Positions 34,963 through 43,918 of a stretch of 64,000 nt of DNA are shown here, in pieces (the first letter of the stretch is position 1; the number at the start of each line of letters is the position of its first letter). Below the pieces are notes generated by a model, which was not told the origin of the DNA, ran no database searches, and was given only the letters and a program-made list of their open reading frames with translations. Source of the DNA: CALHVX01 sp039198065 (GTDB lineage Bacteria; Pseudomonadota; Gammaproteobacteria; Pseudomonadales; Azotimanducaceae); contig JBCCTU010000003.1 of the NCBI GenBank assembly GCA_039198065.1, positions 62,001 to 126,000 of the forward strand, given 5' to 3'. The position numbers and the translations under genes were made by a program.

Positions 34963-35313
34963 CTAGCTTCCGCGATACGTGCTGTACCCGAAACGATTGA
35001 GCAGCAGCGGAACGTGATAGTGAGGCTGGTCTCCGGCGAGGTCGGCGAGCACGTGAACCCTTGGGTAAAAGCACGTCTGTCCCTGAGCCGCGTACCAGCT
35101 GCCGGTTTCGAAGCACACTTCGTAGACGCCGGCACGCAAAGAATCCAGGCCTGGCCAGGTTGTAACCCGCCCGTCGTCGTTCGTGACGGCTTCGCTGAGC
35201 ACGGTCCCGGCCGGATCTTTCAGGGTTACGCGAAGACCGCTTGCCGGCCGACCGGCGTCAAGATCGAGCACATGACTGCTCAGGCTTACTGCGTTGTGTA
35301 TCGATTCGTTCAT
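34963..35313 (-). CDS. uraH: 5-Hydroxyisourate hydrolase (transthyretin-like)
   Basis: Opens 5-hydroxyisourate to OHCU. The 116-residue protein shows the family landmarks: SSHVLDLDAGRPASGL near the N-terminus (catalytic His), GRVTTWP with catalytic Arg, HYHVPLLLNRFGYS, and the terminal YRGS tetrapeptide that defines the enzyme as opposed to vertebrate transthyretin. It overlaps the stop of uraD by 4 nt (ATGA), so the two enzymes of consecutive steps are co-translated. No signal peptide; cytosolic. Confidence 0.96.
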   Translation of the reverse strand: MNESIHNAVSLSSHVLDLDAGRPASGLRVTLKDPAGTVLSEAVTNDDGRVTTWPGLDSLRAGVYEVCFETGSWYAAQGQTCFYPRVHVLADLAGDQPHYHVPLLLNRFGYSTYRGS

Positions 35314-35849
35314 GCGCTTGATGTCCCGGCGCTGCTGGTCAACGCCTGTTTCAGGCGCAGCCGCATGATCTGTTCCTGTTCTGCCGCGGCGGTTTCACGC
35401 TCCGTGACGCTGTCGTTGGGCAGACGACGTTGGAGCTGCTGCAGCAGTTCAGACGGTGCGATACCGCTGGCGCAGATGATGAAAATGAAACCATGTTTTT
35501 CCCGATAGGCTCGGTTTCCTGCCGCGAGCTGCTCGAGGGTGTGGTCGTCGGCGCCGAGAATCTGGCCCTGCTCGGCCTGGGCCCGTTGCGCCCGTGCGCC
35601 AAACTTTGCTCGGAGGGCGTCGACATCTCCGATCAGCGGGTGTGCGGCAAATGCCTCGAGCTGTTGCGTTGGTGTGGTTTGGCGCCAGAACTCAACGGCG
35701 GCGGCTTCGACGGCGCTTAAGTCGTCGTAGGGCCGTCCGGCGACGATCTGTTCTACCCACCAGCCGCAGTCCAACCAGCTGCGCACGCGCGCGGCGGCAG
35801 CCTCTGCATCCAGGGCGTTAAAGGAGTCAAGGGGTAGGGCTTCGGTCAT
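35310..35849 (-). CDS. uraD: OHCU decarboxylase
   Basis: Decarboxylates 2-oxo-4-hydroxy-4-carboxy-5-ureidoimidazoline to S-allantoin. The 179-residue helical protein contains the catalytic His in AHPLIGD, followed by LRAKFGARAQRAQAEQG and the NRAYREKHGFIFIICASG motif with the substrate-binding Arg/Glu. It is followed by uraH with a 4-nt overlap and lies 36 nt after xdhC. The presence of both UraH and UraD means allantoin is made stereospecifically, matching the downstream PuuE and AllC. Confidence 0.95.
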   Translation of the reverse strand: MTEALPLDSFNALDAEAAAARVRSWLDCGWWVEQIVAGRPYDDLSAVEAAAVEFWRQTTPTQQLEAFAAHPLIGDVDALRAKFGARAQRAQAEQGQILGADDHTLEQLAAGNRAYREKHGFIFIICASGIAPSELLQQLQRRLPNDSVTERETAAAEQEQIMRLRLKQALTSSAGTSSA

Positions 35850-35885
35850 CGCAGGGTCTTGGTCATCTTCACTATCGGTATCGGA

Positions 35886-36767
35886 TCAGTCACCACCACC
35901 TGGCGGCTGAGGGCCGGCGACCAAAGAGAGTTTGATCTGCGACCAGGACAGACCTCGCTGCGGTTGGGGATCCGGCAGCAGTTCGAGCAACTCGGCGACG
36001 ATTGCGACGGCGATGGCCATAGGTTCTTTGTGTCGTTGCCTCGAAGTCTGGGCCTGCTCGATGTGCGGCGCTCGGTTGCCAATGGGACAGCGAACGCTGG
36101 CGAGTGCCGCATCGCCGATACCCTGTCGTTTCAGCCGTGCTTTGAAACGGTTCCATTTCGTCGCCGATCCGATCAAGGCAAGGCTAACCTCGGAGTGATT
36201 TTCGAGGCATCGCGCGACCAGTCGATAGTCGAGCTCGTGATCGTGCGTCAGCACTAGCACCTGATCACCCGCCGCTGCGTCGGCCAACGCCTCGACCGGG
36301 TCTGACCAGTGTTCCAAAGGGTGCTCGGGGAGGGCGACGACGGCTCGAAGATCGGCACGGGCTCGATTATCGAGCCATCGAATCCGCACGGGAAGTTCGG
36401 CCGCAAGTGCGACCACCCGCGCTGCTACGTGGCCCGCGCCGAAGACCCACAGCGTCGTCTGGCGACAGAGCCGGGGTTCGAGCAGTGCCGTGACGCTGCC
36501 GCCGCAGCACTGGTCGGCTGCCACAGCAAGGGGCAGATGCTCGATAACCGGTGCACCCTGCTGCGCGTTCAGGAGCGTTCGTGCCTTCTCCTGCAGCCGG
36601 TACTCCAACTGCCCACCGCCAATGGTGTCCGTGCTGCCGGTCGCTGTGACGACCATTTTCGTGCCGGCGAGCCGGGGCGTCGAGCCGCTTGTTGCCAGCA
36701 GGGTCACGAGGACGTACGGGGTGCCGTCGCTCTCGTACTTGTGGATGGCGTGGTGCCAACGCCGCAT
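35886..36767 (-). CDS. xdhC: Xanthine dehydrogenase accessory protein XdhC
   Basis: Binds molybdenum cofactor and inserts it, with its terminal sulfur, into xanthine dehydrogenase. From ATG 36767 the protein has 293 residues. The N-terminal XdhC/CoxI domain (YVLVTLLATSGSTPRLAGTK with GGGQLEYRL) and the C-terminal Rossmann domain (LWVFGAGHVAARVVALA; LVLTHDHELDY; ALIGSATKWNRF) are complete. The segment usually reading CPIGLPGI is CPIGNRAPHIEQAQ here, somewhat divergent. It follows xdhB with 1 nt between stop and start, confirming its role. Confidence 0.93.
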   Translation of the reverse strand: MRRWHHAIHKYESDGTPYVLVTLLATSGSTPRLAGTKMVVTATGSTDTIGGGQLEYRLQEKARTLLNAQQGAPVIEHLPLAVAADQCCGGSVTALLEPRLCRQTTLWVFGAGHVAARVVALAAELPVRIRWLDNRARADLRAVVALPEHPLEHWSDPVEALADAAAGDQVLVLTHDHELDYRLVARCLENHSEVSLALIGSATKWNRFKARLKRQGIGDAALASVRCPIGNRAPHIEQAQTSRQRHKEPMAIAVAIVAELLELLPDPQPQRGLSWSQIKLSLVAGPQPPGGGD

Positions 36768-36768
36768 C

Positions 36769-39099
36769 TCAGCGCCCCTCGTCACGTGCCAGCTGCGCGC
36801 AGCGGTAAACGGCTTCCGGTGTCGCCGGAGCCGCGAGCGGGGCAAGCGTCGCACGGTTCGGATTCACACTGGCGCAGGCGCGGCGCAAGGCGCACCAGGC
36901 AGAGATTGCCAACATCAGCGGCGGCTCGCCAACGGCCTTTGATCGGTGAATGGTTGCTTCGCTGTTCGGTCGTTCGAAGAAGCGTACGTTAAACACTTCC
37001 GGGACGTCGTGGGCGGTCGGTATTTTGTAGTTTGCCGGGCTGTTGGAGAGCACGCGGCCATCGTCGCCCCAAAGAAGCTCCTCGCAGGTGAGCCAGCCGA
37101 GCCCCTGCACAAACCCACCTTCAATCTGGCCGAGGTCAATGGCTGGATTCAGCGAACGACCGGCGTCGTGAAGGATGTCTACGCGCAGCGTGCGGTACTC
37201 GCCGGTACGCAGGTCAACGGCAACTTCGCTGGCTGCGGCGCCGTGAGCGAAGTAGTAGAACGGTCGGCCGAACCCGCGCGCCTTGTCGAAGTGAATTTCC
37301 GGCGTGGCGTAGAACCCGGTTGCCGACAGCGGCGTACGTGCCAGGTAGGCCTGTGTAATGAACTCATGGAACGTGAGCGAATGGTCGCCACTCGTTACCT
37401 GCCCGTGGCGGTAGGTCAACGGGTCGGTCCAACCCAGTTCGGTTTGTGCGAACTGCGCCAGTCCTGCCTGGATGCGCTCGCAGGCGTTGGCGGCGGCCAT
37501 GCCGTTGAGGTCGGAGCCGGACGAGGCCGCTGTCGGAGAGCCGTTGGGCACCTTGTCCGTACGGGTGGCGTTGTTGCGAACCTGCCGTAGCGGTACGCCA
37601 AAGGCATCTGCCACGACCTGCGCGACCTTGGTATACAGACCTTGGCCCATTTCCGTGCCGGCGTGAGTTAACTCGATGCTGCCATCGGTGTAGATGCTGA
37701 CCAGCGCCCCGGCCTGATTCAGATGCTTGGCCGTAAACGAGATCCCGAACTGAACCGGTGTGAGACTTAGGCCTCGGCGAAGGGCTGACCCTTCGCCGTT
37801 GGCATCGGCATTGAAGCGATCAATTTCTGCACAGCGTGTGCGGTAGTCGCAGTGCGCTTCCAGATCGTCGATCAATGCCGGCAGAACGAAATCGGTCACC
37901 GTCTGACCGTAGGGCGTATCGCTTGCACCGGGACGCAGCAGATTCCGCTTACGTAGGTCCAGCGGGTCCATCCCGAGGCGCCAGGCGGCATCGTCGAACG
38001 CGGCTTCGATCGCGATCATGCCCTGCGGTCCACCGAACCCACGAAAGGCCGTGTTGGAGACCGTATGGGTTTTCAACCGCCGGCCGATGATGGTCGTCGC
38101 CGGTGTGTAGTAGGCGTTGTGGGCATGAAACATCGCCCGATCGACGATGCCTTCGGAAAGATCGGGCGAATAGCCGCAGAGACCGGCCAGGTCGATGCTC
38201 GACGCCAGCAGGTCGCCCTGCGGATCGAAACCGAAGCGGTAGCGGCAGGCGAAGTCGTGACGCTTACCGGTCTGTACCATGTCGTCGTGCCGAGGCATGC
38301 GGTACTTCACTGCGCACCCGCTGCGGACTGCTGCCAGTGCGGCAAGGCAGGCCAGCGGCGCGGCCTGACTTTCTTTGCCGCCGAAGGCTCCCCCCATGCG
38401 GCGGCAGACGACTTCGACCTTGTGCAGCGGAATGGCCAGCACGGAGGCGACAAGCTTCTGTACTTCCCCGGGATACTGGGTCGACGAGTGAACGACCAAC
38501 GTGTCGTCTTCCCCGGGCAACGCCAGCGCGACCTGGCCTTCGAGATAAAAGTGCTCCTGACCGCGGACGTAGAGTTCACCTTCGAGCACCAGTGGTGCCG
38601 TGGCGAGCGCGGCTTCGGCATCACCGACGGTCCAGGTGCGGGTCGGCAGCACGGTGCTGTCGGCTACCCTTGCTTGCTCGATCGTGAGCAGCGCGGGGGC
38701 CTGGTTGTACTCAACGGCCGCCCGGGCGAGGGCCTGATGGGCTGCCCGTTGACTGGTCGCGACTACGGCGAAGAGCGGTTGACCGATGAACTCAACAATG
38801 CCGTTGGCCAGCAGCGGATCGCCGGGATAAACCGCACCCACGTCGAGGTCACCGGGAACGTCTTGAGCGGTAATGACGTCGACCACCCCGGGTGCCGAAC
38901 GCACCGCTTCGAGGTCGAGGCGAGTAACGCGGCCGTGGGCAACCGTCGATTGGCCCGTTGCCAGGTAGCGAAGGTTGGCCGGAGTCGGCAGGTCATCGAT
39001 GTACCGGGCCGTTCCCGTCGTGTGACCGAGACCCGACTCGTGGGCCTGTGGGGAACCGATCAGGGAGCTCGGCTGTGGGCGTTCGGGCGACAGATTCAT
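36769..39099 (-). CDS. xdhB: Xanthine dehydrogenase, molybdopterin-binding subunit
   Basis: Large catalytic subunit (776 residues) that oxidises hypoxanthine and xanthine to urate. Mo-cofactor motifs are seen as RMGGAFGGKESQA, NTAFRGFGGPQGM, GTEMGQGLYTK and the C-terminal GEPPLMLAISAWCALR, which carries the catalytic Glu. The FRGFGGPQG and VSIYTDGS blocks are typical of the proteobacterial XdhB branch. Its start overlaps the end of xdhA by 4 nt (ATGA), and xdhC follows at once. The complex is alpha2beta2 with XdhA. Confidence 0.95.
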   Translation of the reverse strand: MNLSPERPQPSSLIGSPQAHESGLGHTTGTARYIDDLPTPANLRYLATGQSTVAHGRVTRLDLEAVRSAPGVVDVITAQDVPGDLDVGAVYPGDPLLANGIVEFIGQPLFAVVATSQRAAHQALARAAVEYNQAPALLTIEQARVADSTVLPTRTWTVGDAEAALATAPLVLEGELYVRGQEHFYLEGQVALALPGEDDTLVVHSSTQYPGEVQKLVASVLAIPLHKVEVVCRRMGGAFGGKESQAAPLACLAALAAVRSGCAVKYRMPRHDDMVQTGKRHDFACRYRFGFDPQGDLLASSIDLAGLCGYSPDLSEGIVDRAMFHAHNAYYTPATTIIGRRLKTHTVSNTAFRGFGGPQGMIAIEAAFDDAAWRLGMDPLDLRKRNLLRPGASDTPYGQTVTDFVLPALIDDLEAHCDYRTRCAEIDRFNADANGEGSALRRGLSLTPVQFGISFTAKHLNQAGALVSIYTDGSIELTHAGTEMGQGLYTKVAQVVADAFGVPLRQVRNNATRTDKVPNGSPTAASSGSDLNGMAAANACERIQAGLAQFAQTELGWTDPLTYRHGQVTSGDHSLTFHEFITQAYLARTPLSATGFYATPEIHFDKARGFGRPFYYFAHGAAASEVAVDLRTGEYRTLRVDILHDAGRSLNPAIDLGQIEGGFVQGLGWLTCEELLWGDDGRVLSNSPANYKIPTAHDVPEVFNVRFFERPNSEATIHRSKAVGEPPLMLAISAWCALRRACASVNPNRATLAPLAAPATPEAVYRCAQLARDEGR

Positions 39100-40601
39100 G
39101 CGCGCGCACCCTGAACCGGGGCGAGTTCGTAGAGATCGTCGGCGAAACCGGGTGCGCTAAGCATCGCGGCCCACGCGCGACGAAACAGACTTAGCGTCAT
39201 GGCTTGGCGGTACGCGCGGCTCGCGCGCACGTCGTCGAGCGGTTGCACTTCCGCTTCAAGAGAGCGCAGTGCGAGCGCAAGCGTTGCCTCGGTCGTTGGC
39301 GCACCGAGCAGTTCCTTGGCGAGCTTCGAAGGCTGCCAGGGTGTGGCGGCAACGCCGCCGTAGGCGAGCCGACAATGCGTGACCTGACCCCTTTCGGCGC
39401 GCAGGTAGAACGCGCCGAACACCGATGAAATGTCGTCGTCGGTTCGCTTCGATACCTTGAAGGCAAGCGGGGCGCGCCAGTCGTGCGGCTCGCGGAGTTC
39501 AATCCGCTTTAGATATTCGCCCGGTTGCCGCACGGTTTGCCGGTACCCGGTGTAGTACGCGTCGAGAGGGACTCGACGTTCGCCCGCGACGCTGCCGAGA
39601 ATCAGCTCGGCGTCGAGACACAGCAACAACGGTGGCCAGTCGGCTATCGGCGACGCCGTGCCCAGATTGCCGCCGAGCGTGCCGCGGTTGCGAACCTGGG
39701 GTGATCCGAAGCGTTCCAGCAGATGGAGCACCGCGGGTGCGAACAGGTCCGCGCCCAATTCGTGCTGCCCGCTGAACAACCGTGCCAGGCGACGATGGCT
39801 GACAGCGGCACCAATCGACAGCCAACCGTCGGCGCGCTCGATGTCGTTGAGTTCATCGACCTGAGAGAGGTCGATCAACTGTTCAAAGTCTTGATAGCGC
39901 TGGTTGCATTCGAGCCACAGGTCCGTAGCGCCGGCGACGAAGGTTGGGTCGCTACCGGCGCTGCGAATCGCCGAGTGCAGTTCGACCAAGGTCGTCGGCA
40001 CCAGATAATTGGGATCGGTGCTGCGGCTGCGGCCGGGCGATTCCGTGCGTGGCGGCAGCGCAGCCTCCGCATTTCCTTCGAAGCTGCGTGCAATGGTTTC
40101 GTTGGCAACTTCGAGGGCCGCGAGTATGGGTCGATAGCCGGTGCAGCGGCACAGATTGCCGCTGATACTGCGAACCGCTGCTTCGTGTGCTGCGGCGTCG
40201 TCCTCGGGAAAGGGAGAGGTATCAAGCTGCTGAGCCGCGAGCGCCATGACGAAGCCCGGGGTGCAGTAGCCGCATTGGCTGGCATGCTCCGTCGCCATCG
40301 CTGCCTGGACCGGGTGCGGGGCTTTCGGGTCCCCAAGCCCCTCCACGGTGATGACCTCTCGGCCGGCGAGCGCTGCAAGCGGCGTGATGCAGCTGTTGAT
40401 CACGAAGTATCGTTGGCCGTGGTCAAGATCCGCACCTTCCGTTGCATGCACCAGCACCGTACAGGCGCCGCAGTCGCCACTGGCGCAGCCCTCTTTCGTG
40501 CCGGTCAAACCCTGCGTTTCCCGAAGCCAGTTGAGGAGGTTACGGTCGGCGGCACCGGGCGGAATCGGATGGGCGGTGCCGTTGACGATGATACGACTCA
40601 T
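39096..40601 (-). CDS. xdhA: Xanthine dehydrogenase, FeS/FAD subunit
   Basis: Small subunit (501 residues from ATG 40601) with two [2Fe-2S] clusters and FAD. Cluster ligands are KEGCASGDCGACTV and QCGYCTPGFVMAL with NLCRCTGYRPI; the FAD domain (about 200-500) has FVAGATDLWLE and NRGTLGGNLGTASPIADWPP. It begins a compact seven-gene unit xdhA-xdhB-xdhC-uraD-uraH-guaD-puuD and is divergent from the 8-oxoguanine deaminase gene; 198 bases between them hold both promoters. No regulator gene sits beside it. Confidence 0.95.
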   Translation of the reverse strand: MSRIIVNGTAHPIPPGAADRNLLNWLRETQGLTGTKEGCASGDCGACTVLVHATEGADLDHGQRYFVINSCITPLAALAGREVITVEGLGDPKAPHPVQAAMATEHASQCGYCTPGFVMALAAQQLDTSPFPEDDAAAHEAAVRSISGNLCRCTGYRPILAALEVANETIARSFEGNAEAALPPRTESPGRSRSTDPNYLVPTTLVELHSAIRSAGSDPTFVAGATDLWLECNQRYQDFEQLIDLSQVDELNDIERADGWLSIGAAVSHRRLARLFSGQHELGADLFAPAVLHLLERFGSPQVRNRGTLGGNLGTASPIADWPPLLLCLDAELILGSVAGERRVPLDAYYTGYRQTVRQPGEYLKRIELREPHDWRAPLAFKVSKRTDDDISSVFGAFYLRAERGQVTHCRLAYGGVAATPWQPSKLAKELLGAPTTEATLALALRSLEAEVQPLDDVRASRAYRQAMTLSLFRRAWAAMLSAPGFADDLYELAPVQGARA

Positions 40602-40799
40602 GAATCTCCGTTGATCTACTGTACGGGCTACACGCCAGTCCACGCTGAAGTGTACCGTGCGCGGGTTCGGCGTCTGCTGGGCGTTATGCCCGGCGGCATA
40701 CTAGGTGCTATGCAAAGAACGGCCCATTATGCGTGAATGGCGCCGCTACCGCCGCGATCACTCGAACCTAGACCAGTCGAACCACTCTGTGATTCACCC

Positions 40800-42296
40800 A
40801 TGACCCAATCCGCGACAGCTTCCAAAGCGCCCGAGCATCAGGATCGCAGGTCAGACGGGCACCGCTGCTGGCTTCGATCACCGCGTTTGGTGTACAGCGA
40901 TGGCCTGGACCCGCGGGATGCTGCCGGTGGTCTCGTGGTTGCCGATGGACGGATTGTCGAACTGTTGCGTGCCGAGCAGCAACCGGATCAGCCCGTCGAT
41001 GAGGTGCGGTCGATGGAAGGTCTGGTACTGGTGCCGGGCCTTATCAACACGCACCACCACTGCTACCAGACCTTAACCCGCGCGTTTCGAAGTGCCCTCG
41101 ACAAGCCGCTGTTCCCCTGGCTCCAGGCGCTGTACCCGCTCTGGGCCGGACTCACGGACGACATGGTCGAGTCGGCTACGGAGCTTGCGCTCCTCGAGCT
41201 GCTTCAGTCTGGGGCGACCACAGTCGTCGATCACCACTATGTGGTTGGCAGTCGAGTTCGTGAGCCCATCGATCGACAGATCGAGGTGGCTCGACGCCTT
41301 GGCGTGCGCGTGGTGCTCACGCGCGGCTCCATGAGCCTGGGCGAGCGCGACGGCGGTTTGCCACCGGATTGGATCGTGCAGAGTGCTGAGGAGATCCTCG
41401 ACGACAGCGCGCGGCTGCTGCGCGCGTACCACGACCCGGCGGACGCCGCCATGGTGCAAATTGCGCTGGCGCCGTGTTCGCCGTTTTCGGTTACTCGGGA
41501 GCTGCTCGAAGCAACGGCAACGCTCGCAGCACAGCACCGGGTGCTGCTGCATACCCATCTTGCGGAAACGCTCGACGAGGAGGCCTTCTGCCTCGAGCAC
41601 CACGGCGTGCGGCCGCTTGCCTTCCTGGAGCAGTGTGGCTGGCTCAACGAGCGGGCCTGGTTCGCCCACGGTATTCACTTCACCGATGACGAGATTGCAG
41701 CGCTCGGTGCCGCCGGTGCGGCCGTAAGTCACTGTCCGACGTCGAACATGATGCTGAGTTCGGGCCTCTGTCGGGTGGCGGACCTGGAAGCCGCTGGTGC
41801 GCCGGTATCCCTCGGGGTCGACGGCTCCGCCTCGAACGACGGTTCGAACCTGATGCAGGAAGTCCGCCAGGCGTTTCTGTTGCAGCGCCTGCGGCTCGCG
41901 GAAGTAAACAGACTGCGGCTTGCAGAGGTAAACAGACTGCGGTTTGCAGAGGTAAGCAGCCCGGCGGTGTCAGAGACCGCCACCCTGCCGTCGCATCTCG
42001 ACGCCCTGCGCTGGGCAACGCGCGGTGGCGCAGAGACGTTGCGACGACCGGCGCTTGGACATCTTGGCGTCGGCGCGTGCGCCGACATTGCCTGCTTTGA
42101 CCTCGACGAGCTGCGCTTTTCTGGCGCCGACGATCCCCTCGCGGCGCTCGTGCTGTGTGGGGCTCATCGAGCGCGGCACGTCATGATCAACGGTCAGTGG
42201 CGCCTCTGGCAGGGCGAGGTTGCTGGTGTCGATATCGCGCAAGTCCAGGCAAAGCACGAGGCACTGGCGGCAGAGTTACGGCGCACGCTCGGCTAA
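40800..42296 (+). CDS. 8-Oxoguanine deaminase, with an internal tandem-repeat insertion
   Basis: Amidohydrolase that deaminates 8-oxoguanine to urate, salvaging oxidised guanine into the purine pathway. It has 498 residues from ATG 40800. Signatures are LINTHHHCYQTLTR, LHTHLAETLDE, SHCPTSNMMLSSGL and DGSASNDGSNLMQEVRQAF, as in the characterised enzyme PA0142 of Pseudomonas aeruginosa, which also lies near a permease and an adenine deaminase. At residues about 364-387 three copies of an eight-residue repeat (LRLAEVNR) interrupt the family sequence; the DNA is a 24-bp tandem repeat in frame. A 30-residue N-terminal extension precedes the barrel. An atrazine-type hydrolase is an alternative. Confidence 0.88.
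   Translation: MTQSATASKAPEHQDRRSDGHRCWLRSPRLVYSDGLDPRDAAGGLVVADGRIVELLRAEQQPDQPVDEVRSMEGLVLVPGLINTHHHCYQTLTRAFRSALDKPLFPWLQALYPLWAGLTDDMVESATELALLELLQSGATTVVDHHYVVGSRVREPIDRQIEVARRLGVRVVLTRGSMSLGERDGGLPPDWIVQSAEEILDDSARLLRAYHDPADAAMVQIALAPCSPFSVTRELLEATATLAAQHRVLLHTHLAETLDEEAFCLEHHGVRPLAFLEQCGWLNERAWFAHGIHFTDDEIAALGAAGAAVSHCPTSNMMLSSGLCRVADLEAAGAPVSLGVDGSASNDGSNLMQEVRQAFLLQRLRLAEVNRLRLAEVNRLRFAEVSSPAVSETATLPSHLDALRWATRGGAETLRRPALGHLGVGACADIACFDLDELRFSGADDPLAALVLCGAHRARHVMINGQWRLWQGEVAGVDIAQVQAKHEALAAELRRTLG
41890..41961 (+). repeat. Three in-frame 24-bp tandem repeats in the 8-oxoguanine deaminase gene
   Basis: Units at 41890-41913, 41914-41937 and 41938-41961 share the frame CTGCGG-CT-GCGGAAGTAAACAGA-like pattern with a few substitutions. 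Units two and three match each other more closely than unit one. They add eight residues each (LRLAEVNR, LRLAEVNR, LRFAEVSS) in a helix near the C-terminal end of the barrel. Slippage expansion or contraction would not disturb the frame. Confidence 0.85.
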
Positions 42297-42338
42297 GGCG
42301 CGCCGAATGCCGCCAAGCGAGATTCCTGTCGTGCCCGA

Positions 42339-43727
42339 TTAGAGCAGGGCGAACTTAAGCGCGAAGGTCAGCGCTATGACGTACACAGCCGGCGGACACT
42401 CGGTGGCTCGACCCGCGAGCACTTTGATCGCTGCGTAGCAGATGAACCCGATGCCGATCCCATCGGCAATGGAAAAGCTGAGCGGCATGGCGATCGCTGT
42501 CACCACCGCGGGGGCGGCGTCCGTCAGATCGTCCCAGTCCAGATCTGCCAGGCTTCGTGCCATGAGGGTCGCAACGAACAGCAACGCCGCGGCCGACGCG
42601 AACGGTGGGATGCTCTGCGCGAGCGGTGCAAAGACCAGACACAGCAGGAAGAGAGCGCTCACCGTGGCCGCGGTCAGTCCCGTGCGCCCGCCGGCTTCGA
42701 CACCGGCGGCACTCTCGATGAAGCTCGTTGTTGATGATGTTCCGAATACCGCACCCAAGCCCGTGGCAGCGGAGTCGGCCAACAACGCACCGCGCATGCG
42801 CGGCAACCTGCCGGAGGTGTCGAGTAGGTCGCCGCGGGATGCAATGGCGACCAGGGTACCGGCGGTGTCGAAGACATCGACGAGCAGCAGCGCCAGGATG
42901 ACGCTGATCAATGCGGGGTCTAGAGCTGCTGCTAAGTCGAGCTGGCCGAAGACGGGAGCAGGCGACGGTGGCACCGAGAGCAGCCCGTTGAAGTCTGCAA
43001 GCCCGGTGAGCCAGGCGCCGAGGGACACAATCAGCATGCCGACCAGAATTGCGCCACGCAATCCCCGGGCTGCGAGTGCTGCAATGAGCGCAAAGCCAAG
43101 CAGCGCCGCCATAGGTCCCGGCTCGGTCAGCTCACCGAGGCTCACCAGGGTTGCCGGGTTATCCTGCACGACGCCGGCGTTCTTTAATGCAATGAATGCG
43201 AGAAATAACCCGATCCCGGTTGCCATACCGTGTTTGAGCGATCGAGGAATGGCGTTTATTAACCACTCGCGCACCGGCAGGATGGATAACGCGATAAAAA
43301 TCAGACCAGACAGGAACACCGCGCCGAGTGCCGTTTGCCACGGATAGCCGAGCCCGAGGCAGACGGTATAGGTAAAGAACGCGTTCTGCCCCATTCCCGG
43401 CGCCAGGCCAATGGGATAGTTCGCGAGCACGCCCATGAGCAGCGTTCCAGCGGCAGCGGCAAGACAGGTCGCGACGAACACGGCTCCGAAGTCCATGCCC
43501 GTTTCTGACAGGATGGCCGGGTTTACAATGGTGATGTACGCCATGGCGAGAAACGTCGTGAGCCCGGCCCCGACTTCGCGCTGCCAGGTGGTGCCGTGGG
43601 CGTGTAGCTGGAAGCGGCGTTCTAACCACAGTGGCGCAGTGGAAATATCGGGCCCTTCGCTTGGGGCGGCATTGCGGTTGGCGTTGGGGCGGCTGGCGTT
43701 GGGGGCGTGCTTGGGGGTCGAAGGCAT
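42339..43727 (-). CDS. NCS2-family purine permease, AzgA/hypoxanthine-guanine type
   Basis: Inner-membrane proton symporter for purine bases. It has 462 residues from ATG 43727, with about 12-14 helices. The family blocks are VGAGLTTFLAMAYITIVNPAIL, NYPIGLAPGMGQNAFFTYTV, LLVDVFDTAGTLVAIASR and FGTSSTTSFIESAAGVEAGGRTG, which are those of AzgA/GhxP/PurP transporters as opposed to uracil-xanthine permeases. The first 40 residues are low-complexity (Pro, Asn, Ala) and encoded by GC-rich short repeats at about 43650-43715. It probably brings in hypoxanthine, guanine or adenine for the flanking deaminases. It converges on the 8-oxoguanine deaminase gene and diverges from the other permease. Confidence 0.92.
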   Translation of the reverse strand: MPSTPKHAPNASRPNANRNAAPSEGPDISTAPLWLERRFQLHAHGTTWQREVGAGLTTFLAMAYITIVNPAILSETGMDFGAVFVATCLAAAAGTLLMGVLANYPIGLAPGMGQNAFFTYTVCLGLGYPWQTALGAVFLSGLIFIALSILPVREWLINAIPRSLKHGMATGIGLFLAFIALKNAGVVQDNPATLVSLGELTEPGPMAALLGFALIAALAARGLRGAILVGMLIVSLGAWLTGLADFNGLLSVPPSPAPVFGQLDLAAALDPALISVILALLLVDVFDTAGTLVAIASRGDLLDTSGRLPRMRGALLADSAATGLGAVFGTSSTTSFIESAAGVEAGGRTGLTAATVSALFLLCLVFAPLAQSIPPFASAAALLFVATLMARSLADLDWDDLTDAAPAVVTAIAMPLSFSIADGIGIGFICYAAIKVLAGRATECPPAVYVIALTFALKFALL

Positions 43728-43918
43728 CCGCTTGATTGCTCGATCCGAATCAACGGCCAGCTTAGCAACCTTTCGGCGAAGGAACGCGCCCGGCCATGAA
43801 ATTGCATAGTCTTTCCAAGGACCTTTTCGCCGTGATCTTTTTGCCATGACCTTTTTCCAGCGGCTTGTTCCTGGACTTGCGGAACCGCACCGCGCATCGA
43901 TTGCGTAGACTCTGACCC

